Of a stretch of DNA of 11,479 bases, positions 1 through 8,568 are shown piece by piece. Source of the stretch: an uncultured Clostridia bacterium (lineage in GTDB: Bacteria > Bacillota > Clostridia > Christensenellales > Borkfalkiaceae); NCBI GenBank assembly GCA_946628865.1, contig CAMOXE010000107.1, positions 1 through 11,479 of the forward strand, in the 5' to 3' direction. Made by a program: the position numbers and the translations under genes. The stretch's first letter is position 1. The number at the start of each line of letters is the position of its first letter. The notes beneath the pieces were generated by a model that saw only the letters and a list, made by a program, of their open reading frames with translations, did not search any database and was not told where the DNA came from.

Positions 1-65
1 CGGTAGATTTATTTAACTTTTTTATCTCTAAGTGTTGCACTTAGTTTGACAATTCACTCGTTGTT
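1..65 (-). other. Sequence downstream of hydA with a small perfect hairpin
   Basis: These 65 nt follow the hydA stop and contain no gene. A perfect 7-bp stem, CTAAGTG (28-34) and CACTTAG (38-44), encloses a 3-nt loop. On the minus strand it is followed by an A-rich tract (AGATAAAAAAG), not T residues, so it lacks the U-run of an intrinsic terminator. It may be a 3' stabilising hairpin, a factor-dependent end or part of a repeat that continues outside the window. No other function can be supported. Confidence 0.4.
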
Positions 66-1832
66 TTAGTCCTTAAATCTCTCTTTCGCCTCGTAACTCG
101 TATGAAGGAGTTCGTGAGACTTGTGCGAGTTCGGCTCGCCCAAATAGTCGCGGTATAGTTCGATTATCTGCGGATTTAAGTGCGACGCGCGCAGCGGTCT
201 GCCCTCGTCCTCGCGATAGAGCGCGTCCGCGCGTTTTTGACGATAGGTGTCGAGTATGTCGATATCTTCGTTCGGAAGGAAACACGGTTTAACGTAAGGT
301 TGTCCGCCGCCGGATACGCAGCCGCCTGGACAGCCCATTATCTCTATAAACTGATATTCGCTCTTGCCCTCGCGTATTTGGTCAAGCAAGACTTTCGCGT
401 TTTTCATGCCGTGAGCGACGGCAACTTTGATTATATTGCCTGCAATATTGTAAGTCGCCTCTTTTATACCCTCTAAGCCTCTTACGGCGGTAAGTTCTAC
501 GGTCTTTAATTCTTCCCCGCTGAGTTTATACGCCGCGGTACGCAGAGCCGCTTCCATTACGCCGCCCGTCGCGCCGAATATTACGCCCGCGCCGGTGTAA
601 TCGCCCACTATATCGTTGTCGAACTCTTCGTCCGGAAGTTTATTGAAGTTGATACCCGAACGCTTGATGAGTTTGCCGAGTTCGCGAGTAGTCAAAACCG
701 CGTCAACGTCCTTAAGTCCGTTGGTTACGAGTTGAGGTCTTTCTTTCTCGTACTTTTTAGCGGTACACGGCATTACTGAAACAACGAACATATCTTCCGG
801 CTTAATGCCGTTCTTTTCAGCGTAATAACTCTTGAGTATCGCGCCGAACATTTCGTGCGGGGATTTACAAGAGGAAAGGTGCGGGATAAGATCGCCGTAA
901 TAGTATTCGCAGTAGTTTATCCAACCCGGAGAACACGAGGTTATCATGGGAAGAACTCCGCCGTTGGCGATTCTGTCGATAAGTTCGTTCGCCTCTTCCA
1001 TAATGGTGAGGTCCGCGCCGAAGTTGGTGTCGAATACCTTTTTAAAGCCGAGACGGCGGAGCGCCGCGACCATTTTGCCGGTAACGGCTGTGCCTATCGG
1101 CATGCCGAACACTTCGCCGAGCGCCGCTCTTACCGCGGGAGCGGTCTGAACGACGACGTATTTGCCCGCTTTCATGGCGGCGTCCACTTTATCTATTTCG
1201 GAAACTTCCATTAAAGCGCCCGTCGGACATACGCTTACGCATTGTCCGCACAAAAGGCACGGCGAGTTTGCGAAAGATCTGTTCTCGGCAGGAGAAACGT
1301 AGGTCTTGAATCCGCGTTTTTCAAAACCGAGGATAGAAAGCCCGTGGGCGTTTTTACAACGCTCTATGCACCTGCCGCAAAGTATACACTTCGAGGTATC
1401 TCTCTTTATCGAGGGCGTCAAGTTGTCTATCGTTGCGGGGGTTTTTTCGCCCTGATACATGCCCTCTCTCGCTCCGACGAGTTTGGCGACGTGCAGAAGT
1501 TCGCAGTAGTCGTTTTTCTCGCATTGCTGACAGTTTACGTTGTGGTTCGATAAAAGAAGTTCGACCGAAGTCCTTCTCGCCGCAGTAGCCTTGGGCGAAG
1601 AAATGGTTATTTCCATGCCCTCCGCAACCGGGTACACGCAAGACGCAACTAAGCCCCTCGCGCCCGTTGCCTCGACGAGACATACGCGGCAAGAGCCTTT
1701 CGAGCATTCGCCGTGATTGAACGCGCAAAGCGACGGTATTTCGTAGCCGCAGATCTTTGCCGCCTCTAAAATGGTAAGACCTTCTTCGACTTGATAGGGT
1801 ATTCCCTCTATTTTAATGTTAATTTTAGCCAT
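66..1832 (-). CDS. hydA: [FeFe]-hydrogenase catalytic subunit of a trimeric HydABC/Hnd-type enzyme
   Basis: Catalytic H2-forming/H2-oxidising subunit of a soluble, probably electron-bifurcating hydrogenase; a cytosolic iron-sulfur protein of 588 aa with no signal peptide. Domains in order: N-terminal [2Fe-2S] ferredoxin fold (C36, C48, C51, C65); His-ligated [4Fe-4S] site (H97, C101, C104, C110); two [4Fe-4S] ferredoxin clusters (C149/152/155/159 and C192/195/198/202); then the H-cluster domain. H-cluster motifs are L1 TSCSPGW (298-304), L2 MPCTAK (354-359) and L3 IMGCPGGC (498-505). Proton-path residues resemble the clostridial enzyme (MEEANE, LSSCKSP). L1 carries Ser where C. pasteurianus CpI has the cluster ligand Cys300. 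Length matches HndD (about 585 aa) and lacks the C-terminal [2Fe-2S] extension of Thermotoga HydA. Last gene of hydCBA, 10 nt after hydB; a GAGGA ribosome site overlaps the hydB stop. Family assignment is firm; the bifurcating role is inferred from the partner genes. Confidence 0.95.
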   Translation of the reverse strand: MAKINIKIEGIPYQVEEGLTILEAAKICGYEIPSLCAFNHGECSKGSCRVCLVEATGARGLVASCVYPVAEGMEITISSPKATAARRTSVELLLSNHNVNCQQCEKNDYCELLHVAKLVGAREGMYQGEKTPATIDNLTPSIKRDTSKCILCGRCIERCKNAHGLSILGFEKRGFKTYVSPAENRSFANSPCLLCGQCVSVCPTGALMEVSEIDKVDAAMKAGKYVVVQTAPAVRAALGEVFGMPIGTAVTGKMVAALRRLGFKKVFDTNFGADLTIMEEANELIDRIANGGVLPMITSCSPGWINYCEYYYGDLIPHLSSCKSPHEMFGAILKSYYAEKNGIKPEDMFVVSVMPCTAKKYEKERPQLVTNGLKDVDAVLTTRELGKLIKRSGINFNKLPDEEFDNDIVGDYTGAGVIFGATGGVMEAALRTAAYKLSGEELKTVELTAVRGLEGIKEATYNIAGNIIKVAVAHGMKNAKVLLDQIREGKSEYQFIEIMGCPGGCVSGGGQPYVKPCFLPNEDIDILDTYRQKRADALYREDEGRPLRASHLNPQIIELYRDYLGEPNSHKSHELLHTSYEAKERFKD

Positions 1833-1842
1833 TTCACTATCC

Positions 1843-3704
<1,862 letters not shown>

Positions 3705-3708
<4 letters not shown>

Positions 3709-4193
3709 TGCGCGCCTCCCATTGCCTTGTATTCGTCAACGATACCGGGAATCGCGCTTACGGATACTTTCGGATACACCGTTCCGTTTATCGAAACCGC
3801 CGGAGCGATACCGCACGCGCCTATGCAGCGGAGCGCGTCGAGCGTAAAAAGCCCGTCGTCCGTAGTCTCTCCGGGTTTGATCCCGAGAATTTCGGAAAAC
3901 TTGTCGATAACCTGTTGCGCGCCTTTGACGTAGCACGCCGTGCCGAGACAGCAGCCTATAACGTATTTCCCCTTCGGTTTGAGCGAGAAGAAAGAATAGA
4001 ACGTCACTACGCCGTATATCTCCGCCACCGAAATACCCGTTCTCTCGGATACGAGTTCCTGAACTTCGAGCGGAATATAGCCGTATTCTTTCTGAATATC
4101 GCTCAAGATCATCATTAGCGGAGTGGGTTCGGAGATATATCTGTCGCATATCTCGTTGATCTTCCCAACCGCCGATTCGCTTAAATGAGCCAT
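3705..4193 (-). CDS. hydC: NuoE-like [2Fe-2S] subunit of the [FeFe]-hydrogenase (HydC/HndA)
   Basis: Small electron-transfer subunit of the trimeric hydrogenase; 162 aa, the normal length for NuoE/HydC/HndA. The N-terminal half is the helical NuoE region (residues about 1-70). The C-terminal half is a thioredoxin-like fold carrying one [2Fe-2S] cluster, with ligands C82 and C87 (CLGTAC) and C123 and C127 (CIGAC). It binds next to the flavin subunit and is required for the complex, as known for HydABC. It is first in the operon, with a strong AAGGAGG ribosome site 6 nt before the ATG (4200-4206) and a consensus promoter just upstream. A longer in-frame or alternative start is not needed: the ribosome site fixes this one. 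HydC is called instead of a complex I NuoE because the downstream genes are hydB and hydA. Confidence 0.95.
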
Positions 4194-4199
4194 GATTGC

Positions 4200-4206
4200 C
4201 CTCCTT
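4200..4206 (-). promoter_or_regulatory. Ribosome binding site of hydC
   Basis: On the minus strand the sequence AAGGAGG lies 6 nt upstream of the hydC ATG. It is the best match to the anti-Shine-Dalgarno sequence in the window. It fixes the hydC start and implies high translation of the hydrogenase operon. Confidence 0.85.
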
Positions 4207-4209
4207 TAG

Positions 4210-4239
4210 TAATAATACATACGTTATTATTATAATACA
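4210..4239. promoter_or_regulatory. Candidate operator: inverted and direct repeats over the hydCBA start site
   Basis: A perfect 8-bp inverted repeat, TAATAATA (4210-4217) and TATTATTA (4225-4232), is separated by 7 nt and centred on about 4221, the predicted transcription start. Its right arm overlaps the -10 box. A direct repeat, ATAATACA, also occurs at 4212-4219 and 4232-4239, exactly 20 bp apart (about two helical turns). A repressor bound here would block initiation. It does not match the Rex consensus (TTGTTAA-N6-TTAACAA), the expected NADH-responsive regulator of such hydrogenases. AT-rich promoter DNA can form such repeats by chance, so the operator role is inference. Confidence 0.4.
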
Positions 4240-4257
4240 ACCGCAAAAAACTGTCAA
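4229..4257 (-). promoter_or_regulatory. Consensus sigma-A promoter of the hydCBA operon
   Basis: On the minus strand, TTGACA (4252-4257) and TATAAT (4229-4234) are separated by exactly 17 nt (4235-4251). Both hexamers match the housekeeping sigma consensus perfectly. The expected transcription start is about 4220-4222, giving a 5' leader of roughly 28 nt that ends in the AAGGAGG site. It lies downstream of the metH terminator, so hydCBA should be an independent transcription unit. So perfect a promoter usually needs a repressor if expression is conditional; see the overlapping dyad. Confidence 0.9.
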
Positions 4258-4281
4258 TAAAAAACCGAGACTTTTTCACCG

Positions 4282-4319
4282 AAAAAAAATTTTCGCCCGC
4301 TTTTGAGGCGAAAATTTTT
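4282..4319 (-). terminator. Rho-independent terminator after metH
   Basis: A perfect 13-bp inverted repeat (4285-4297 with 4307-4319, arms AAAAATTTTCGCC) encloses a 9-nt loop. Read on the minus strand it ends in a run of eight T (4289-4282). The stem begins inside the metH stop codon (4318-4320), so there is no 3' spacer. Because both outer arms are A/T runs, the element also has a U-tract on the plus strand and could work in both directions. It separates the methionine operon from the hydrogenase operon. Confidence 0.85.
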
Positions 4320-6693
4320 ATCGCTCGAGATTTTTGTAAACCTCTTCCGAAAACCGAACCGTTTCCATGGCGTCTTTGGCGTATTTGTCCGCGCCCATCT
4401 TTGCGGCGTATTCTTTCGTCATCACCGCCCCGCCGACGACTATCTTGCACCACGGCGCGCGCTTTTTCACGAGCGCGACGGTCTCTTCCATCGCAGGCAC
4501 GGTCGTTGTCATAAGCGCGGAAAGACCTAAAAGCGGAGCGCGCAATCCGATCACCGTTTCCGCTATCTTTTCGGGCGGAACGTCTTTGCCTAAATCGGTT
4601 ACTTTAAAACCGTAATTTTCGAGCAGGAGTTTGACGATGTTTTTTCCGATGTCGTGTATATCGCCCTTGACGGTCGCTATCACGAAATCGCACTTGGAGA
4701 TTTTAGCGCCCGACGCGTTCTCTTTTATAACGTCGAAAGCGCGCTTTGCCGCCTCGGCGCTCATCAATAGCCCCGGAAGGTATATACGCTTTTCTTCGTA
4801 GCCCTTGCCCGCCTCGTCGAGCGCGGGAATTATCTCGTCGTTTATAACATCGAGCGCGCTCTTTTCTTTTAAAAGCGTTCGGGTTATCCTTTCCGCCTCG
4901 TCCGAAAACCCTTTACCGACCGCCTCTTTAAGCGTATATACTGCGGCGCTTGCGCTCTCTTTTTTTTCCGTTTTTGCCGCGAACGCAACGTAGTCGGAAA
5001 AGTTCTCGTCGTAGCCCGACAGCGCGTTGTACGCCTTTATCGCCGACGCTATCCTCTCCGAAAACGGATTGACTATCGCCGCGTCAAGCCCGGATTTTAA
5101 CGCGAGCAGTAAAAACGCCGAATTCAATTCGTCGCGCTCGGGCAGACCGAAAGACACGTTGGATATTCCGAGCGAGGTAAACCTACCCGTCTTTTCTTTT
5201 ATCAGTTCCACCGCTTTAAGCGTGGTCAGCGCGGCGGTTTTATCCGCGCTCACCGTCATGCAAAGCGGATCGAATATTACGTCTTTCGCCTCTACACCGT
5301 ACTCTTTTGCCCTTTTTAAAATCTTTTCGGCGACCGCAAGTCTGCCCTCGGCGGTTTCGGGTATCCCGTTTTCGTCCAGCGTCAGCGCTATAACGGCTCC
5401 GCCGTACTTTTTGACAATCGGGAACACCGTAGCCATGCTCTCTTCTTTTCCGTTTACGGAGTTGACGAGCGGCTTGCCGTTGTATATCCGCATCGCTCTC
5501 TCGAGCGCCGCGGCGGACGAAGTATCTATCTGCAGCGGCAAATCCACCACCGCTTGCAGCCTCGATACCGTTTCGGATAGGGTTTCGACCTCTTCGACGT
5601 CGGGTATTCCGACGTTTACGTCTAAAACGTCCGCGCCCTTTTCCGCCTGCAGAGCGCCCTCTTTGAGCGCATAGCCGTAGTCCTTTTCGATAAGCGCCTG
5701 TTTAAGCCGCTTTTTGCCCGTCGGGTTTATCCTCTCGCCTATAATTATCGGCTTTTTACCGAAGCGCACCTCGTGCGAATACGAAGATATACGAGTGAAG
5801 TTTTTTGCCGTTATTTGCGCTATAGGCTTACTTTTGACTTTTTCCGCAAGCAGTTTTATGTACTCGGGAGTTGTCCCGCAACACCCGCCTACCACCCTTA
5901 CTCCTCTATCTACGGCGTCCGATACGCTGCGCGCAAAATCCTCAGCGGACACGTCGTAAAGCGCTTTTCCGTTTAAATTTTCGGGTATGCCCGCGTTCGG
6001 CATAAAGACAGTCGGCAAAGACGAACAGGCAAGCAGTTCGTCTATAACGCCGTTTAATTCTTTCGGTCCGAAAGAACAGTTCGCGCCGACCGCGTCTACG
6101 CCTAACCCCTCTAACATACAACTCATCGCCGCGGGCGTCGCGCCCGTCATAAGTTTCCCGTTTTCGCCGTAGGCGTTTGTTACTATAATCGGCAAGTCGC
6201 AGTTCTCTTTCGCGGCAAGCACGCACGCTTTCGTCTCGAGACAATCGTTCATCGTCTGGATAAAGATTATCTCCGCGCCGTGTTTTGCCATAAGTTTTAC
6301 GCTCTCGGCAAAAATTTCTACGGCACGCTCGAATTTAAGATCGCCGAAAGGCTCTAAAAGTTTGCCCGTCGGACCTAAGTCCGCCGCGATGAATTTCGGC
6401 TGATCCCCCGCGCTTTGCTCCCGCGCAGTCTTTACGTTTTCTATCGCCGCGGCGATCACTTCTTCGAGTTCTTCGCGCTCGTAATGCAATAAATTCGCGC
6501 CGAAAGTGTTAGCCGAAACGACGTTCGCGCACGCCTCGTAATACGCCCTGTGTAAGGCTATCAACTCTTCTTTTTTGGTAACGTTCCAACGCTCGGGCAG
6601 TTCGCCCGCTTTAAGCCCCATCTTTTGAAGTTCGGTACCGGTCGCGCCGTCGAGTATTACGTTGTTCTCTCTTAAAAATTTTCTGAAATCCAT
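4318..6693 (-). CDS. metH: Cobalamin-dependent methionine synthase lacking the reactivation domain
   Basis: Moves the methyl group of 5-methyltetrahydrofolate to homocysteine through methylcobalamin, making methionine and THF in the cytosol. At 791 aa it has four of the five domains of E. coli MetH (1227 aa). The homocysteine-binding barrel (about 1-290) has zinc ligands C206 (GANCSFGP), C271 and C272 (GGCCGTTP). The pterin-binding barrel (about 315-560) shows GERINPTGKK (319-328) and GADVLDVNVG (353-362). The helical cap spans about 585-665. The B12-binding domain (about 668-790) has DIHDIG (678-683, with H680 as lower cobalt ligand) and the SxL motif at S725/L727. The SAM-binding reactivation domain is absent and is encoded by the gene just upstream, as in Thermotoga maritima. 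The start lies 1 nt after that gene's stop and lacks a clear Shine-Dalgarno sequence, so translation is probably coupled. The stop lies within the terminator stem. Confidence 0.95.
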   Translation of the reverse strand: MDFRKFLRENNVILDGATGTELQKMGLKAGELPERWNVTKKEELIALHRAYYEACANVVSANTFGANLLHYEREELEEVIAAAIENVKTAREQSAGDQPKFIAADLGPTGKLLEPFGDLKFERAVEIFAESVKLMAKHGAEIIFIQTMNDCLETKACVLAAKENCDLPIIVTNAYGENGKLMTGATPAAMSCMLEGLGVDAVGANCSFGPKELNGVIDELLACSSLPTVFMPNAGIPENLNGKALYDVSAEDFARSVSDAVDRGVRVVGGCCGTTPEYIKLLAEKVKSKPIAQITAKNFTRISSYSHEVRFGKKPIIIGERINPTGKKRLKQALIEKDYGYALKEGALQAEKGADVLDVNVGIPDVEEVETLSETVSRLQAVVDLPLQIDTSSAAALERAMRIYNGKPLVNSVNGKEESMATVFPIVKKYGGAVIALTLDENGIPETAEGRLAVAEKILKRAKEYGVEAKDVIFDPLCMTVSADKTAALTTLKAVELIKEKTGRFTSLGISNVSFGLPERDELNSAFLLLALKSGLDAAIVNPFSERIASAIKAYNALSGYDENFSDYVAFAAKTEKKESASAAVYTLKEAVGKGFSDEAERITRTLLKEKSALDVINDEIIPALDEAGKGYEEKRIYLPGLLMSAEAAKRAFDVIKENASGAKISKCDFVIATVKGDIHDIGKNIVKLLLENYGFKVTDLGKDVPPEKIAETVIGLRAPLLGLSALMTTTVPAMEETVALVKKRAPWCKIVVGGAVMTKEYAAKMGADKYAKDAMETVRFSEEVYKNLER

Positions 6694-6694
6694 A

Positions 6695-7357
6695 TTATCT
6701 TTTAAATTCGCACCCGCTAAGGCAATTTTCGCAGGCGTTTTTATCGCACTCCGAAAGGCTTTTGCCTATCCCCGCTATCGCCGTTACCGACTTTGACGGA
6801 GACATTAAAAGTCCGTCGTTTAAAGTTACGCCTATCCGCTTTTCAGGGTTTAACAGCGCAAAAACGTCCCTCTGCGCCTCAAGCGGAAGATCGCCGTAAC
6901 CGGGCGAAAACCTTCCGGCGAGTTTTTTGCCCGTTTCCGCCGCGTAGTCGGAAAGAAATCTATCCGTAAAACTCTCTATCCTCTCCGCGCCGTAGGCTTG
7001 GAAGATAAGCGCGCGCGACGGATTTACTTCCGAATACTTTTTTATAAGTCGGTCAATGCCGATACCCATAGTACACGCGAACACGAGCGCCTCGTCGCAC
7101 CCGGAAAGCGCCGCGGCGAGGTTCTTGCTCTTGAATTGCACGCCGAAAATCGTCGAAACGTCGCCGCTTACATAAAGCGGCGACGCCGAATAGCATACAG
7201 AATATACCGCGGCGTTCTCTCTTTCGCCTTCGGCTATGCAGGAATTTATTAAAGCGATAAGATTATCGTCCGTTTCCCTCGCGCCGGAATACCTCGCTAT
7301 TTCAGAAATATTCGCCTCTACTCCGCGATAGGTCTTTACGCAGACTTTATGCGTCAT
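6695..7357 (-). CDS. Free-standing methionine synthase reactivation-domain protein
   Basis: A 220-aa relative of the C-terminal activation domain of MetH, which uses SAM and an electron to turn inactive cob(II)alamin back into methylcobalamin. The recognisable core is FSPGYGDLPLEAQ (150-162), followed by RIGVTLNDGLLMSPSKSVTAIAGI at about 174-197; the SAM-site GYG/GYP and SKSV elements are typical. It presumably acts on the reactivation-less MetH encoded next to it, like TM0269 with TM0268 in Thermotoga. An addition is a C-terminal cysteine cluster, C204-x4-C209-x2-C212-x3-C216, of unknown function, which might bind iron-sulfur or zinc. The start ATG overlaps the metF stop as ATGA, and no strong ribosome site precedes it, so it depends on metF translation. 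The role is well supported by sequence and context; no standard short gene symbol is used. Confidence 0.88.
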   Translation of the reverse strand: MTHKVCVKTYRGVEANISEIARYSGARETDDNLIALINSCIAEGERENAAVYSVCYSASPLYVSGDVSTIFGVQFKSKNLAAALSGCDEALVFACTMGIGIDRLIKKYSEVNPSRALIFQAYGAERIESFTDRFLSDYAAETGKKLAGRFSPGYGDLPLEAQRDVFALLNPEKRIGVTLNDGLLMSPSKSVTAIAGIGKSLSECDKNACENCLSGCEFKR

Positions 7358-8232
7358 TTGCCTAAAATTCCCGAAAGATTGTTCTTTATCTTCTCGGCGA
7401 CGTCCGGTTTATTCATCGTGTAGACATGTACGTTCTTTACGTTGTTGGCGTATAAGTCGATTATCTGCTCCGTAGCGTAGGCTATACCCGCCTGTTTCAT
7501 CGCCTCCGCGTCGGAGCCGAATCTGTCGACGAGGCTCTTGAACCGCTTAGGCATAAACGAGCCTGAAAGTTTTACGGCGCGCTCGACTTGCTTTGCGTTG
7601 GTTATCGGCATTACGCCCGCCACGATCGGGAGGTTTATCCCCGCCTCGCGTATCTTGTATAAAAAAGCGTACAGCAAGTCGTTATCGAAAAACATCTGCG
7701 TCGTCAAAAAGTCGCAGCCCGCGTCCGCCTTTTCTTTAAGGTGCAGAATATCTTCCCTGCTCGAAGAACTTTCGGGGTGAACTTCGGGGTAACACGCTCC
7801 GCCTATGCAAAAATCATAGCCGCTATCCTTTATTTCGCGGATAAGGTCTATAGCGTAGCGATAGTCCCACTTGCTCCTGTCCTCAGCCGCCATATATTCG
7901 GGTATATCGCCGCGTAGCGCCATGACGTTCTCCACGCCGCTATCTGCCATTTCCGCTATGCGGCGTTTTACGGTTTCACGGCTCGAGGACACGCAAGTCA
8001 AATGCGCCAGAGTTTCCACGCCGTACACGGATTTCACGTTCTTCGCTATGTCCAAAGTATATTTACTCGTCCCGCCGCCCGCGCCGTAGGTAACGCTTAC
8101 GAAAGACGGTTTAAGCGCGGCTATCTTTTCGGTAGCGAGTTTAACTTCTTCAAACGCGCCGTCAGTCTTTGGCGGAAACACCTCGAAAGACAGCGAGAGT
8201 TCTTTTCGGTTAAGTATTTCGGTCAGTTTCAT
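7354..8232 (-). CDS. metF: 5,10-methylenetetrahydrofolate reductase
   Basis: Flavoprotein that reduces 5,10-methylene-THF to 5-methyl-THF, the methyl donor for the MetH encoded two genes downstream. At 292 aa it is a normal single-domain bacterial MetF barrel. Diagnostic parts are SFEVFPPK (15-22, with E17 matching the catalytic Glu28 of E. coli), SVTYGAGGGTS (46-56), LRGD (106-109, with D109 matching Asp120 near the flavin), TTQMFFD (177-183, with Q179 as the folate-contacting Gln) and the C-terminal HVYTMNKPD (269-277). No zinc-finger MetV partner lies nearby, so this is the plain MetF type and not the acetogen MetVF form. It begins 9 nt after the thioredoxin stop without a clear Shine-Dalgarno sequence, suggesting coupling, and its TGA stop overlaps the next start. 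Confidence 0.95.
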   Translation of the reverse strand: MKLTEILNRKELSLSFEVFPPKTDGAFEEVKLATEKIAALKPSFVSVTYGAGGGTSKYTLDIAKNVKSVYGVETLAHLTCVSSSRETVKRRIAEMADSGVENVMALRGDIPEYMAAEDRSKWDYRYAIDLIREIKDSGYDFCIGGACYPEVHPESSSSREDILHLKEKADAGCDFLTTQMFFDNDLLYAFLYKIREAGINLPIVAGVMPITNAKQVERAVKLSGSFMPKRFKSLVDRFGSDAEAMKQAGIAYATEQIIDLYANNVKNVHVYTMNKPDVAEKIKNNLSGILGK

Positions 8233-8241
8233 TTATTCAAA

Positions 8242-8568
8242 TTATCCGATATATTTGAGCAATAACTCGCTTAAATCTTTCTTTGAAGAAAGTCCGACGA
8301 CTTGTTCTTTCGCCTCGCCGCCGACGAATACTATGAGCGTAGGTATAGCCGAAACGCCGTATTTAACCGCGAGAGATTCGCTCTCGTCAACGTTGATCTT
8401 GACGATTTTTACCTTGCCGTTTAAGTCGGGCGCTATTTCTTTTAAGACTTCGCCCTGCATCTTGCACGGCATGCACCAGGACGCCCAGAAATCCACGAGG
8501 ACGGGTTTATCCGCCTTAAGCACTTCGGTTTCAAATTCGTTTTCCAAAATTTCGACAATGTTTTCCAT
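8242..8568 (-). CDS. Thioredoxin with a WCMPC active site
   Basis: Cytosolic thiol-disulfide oxidoreductase of 108 aa, standard thioredoxin length, with no signal peptide or membrane segment. It shows the buried Asp (D26 in VLVDFWA), the active site W31-C32-M33-P34-C35 and the cis-proline loop AIPTL (P76). The dipeptide between the cysteines is Met-Pro instead of the usual Gly-Pro, which should shift its redox potential or partner choice. The GAGGAG ribosome site (8576-8581) is 7 nt before the ATG. It is the first gene of the block that continues with metF, the MetH reactivation protein and metH; 9 nt separate it from metF. It may serve general disulfide reduction or a partner in methionine synthesis, but the sequence cannot decide. 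No thioredoxin reductase is in the window, and trxA is not assigned because of the unusual active site. Confidence 0.93.
   Translation of the reverse strand: MENIVEILENEFETEVLKADKPVLVDFWASWCMPCKMQGEVLKEIAPDLNGKVKIVKINVDESESLAVKYGVSAIPTLIVFVGGEAKEQVVGLSSKKDLSELLLKYIG

Noticed and set aside
46..74. Possible plus-strand promoter (TTGACA at 46-51)
   Set aside because: No -10-like hexamer lies 16-18 nt downstream, and it would only transcribe antisense to hydA.
4210..4239. Rex or PerR/Fur box over the hydC promoter
   Set aside because: The arms TAATAATA/TATTATTA do not fit the Rex consensus, and only one half resembles a Per box; it is kept as an unassigned dyad only.
3736..4257. 173-codon minus-strand frame overlapping hydC in another frame
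   Set aside because: It begins upstream of the promoter -10 box and covers hydC out of frame; the product is Arg-rich and unrecognisable, while hydC has the ribosome site and the family match.
5027..5674. 215-codon open frame on the plus strand inside metH
   Set aside because: It is antisense to the conserved pterin-binding domain, its product is Ser/Ala-rich with no recognisable family, and it has no ribosome site. It follows from the codon bias of metH.
4194..8232. Functional unit joining MetF/MetH with the hydrogenase (Wood-Ljungdahl-like link)
   Set aside because: A strong terminator and a separate promoter divide the two operons; there is no MetV, and MetH makes methionine. Adjacency alone is not enough.
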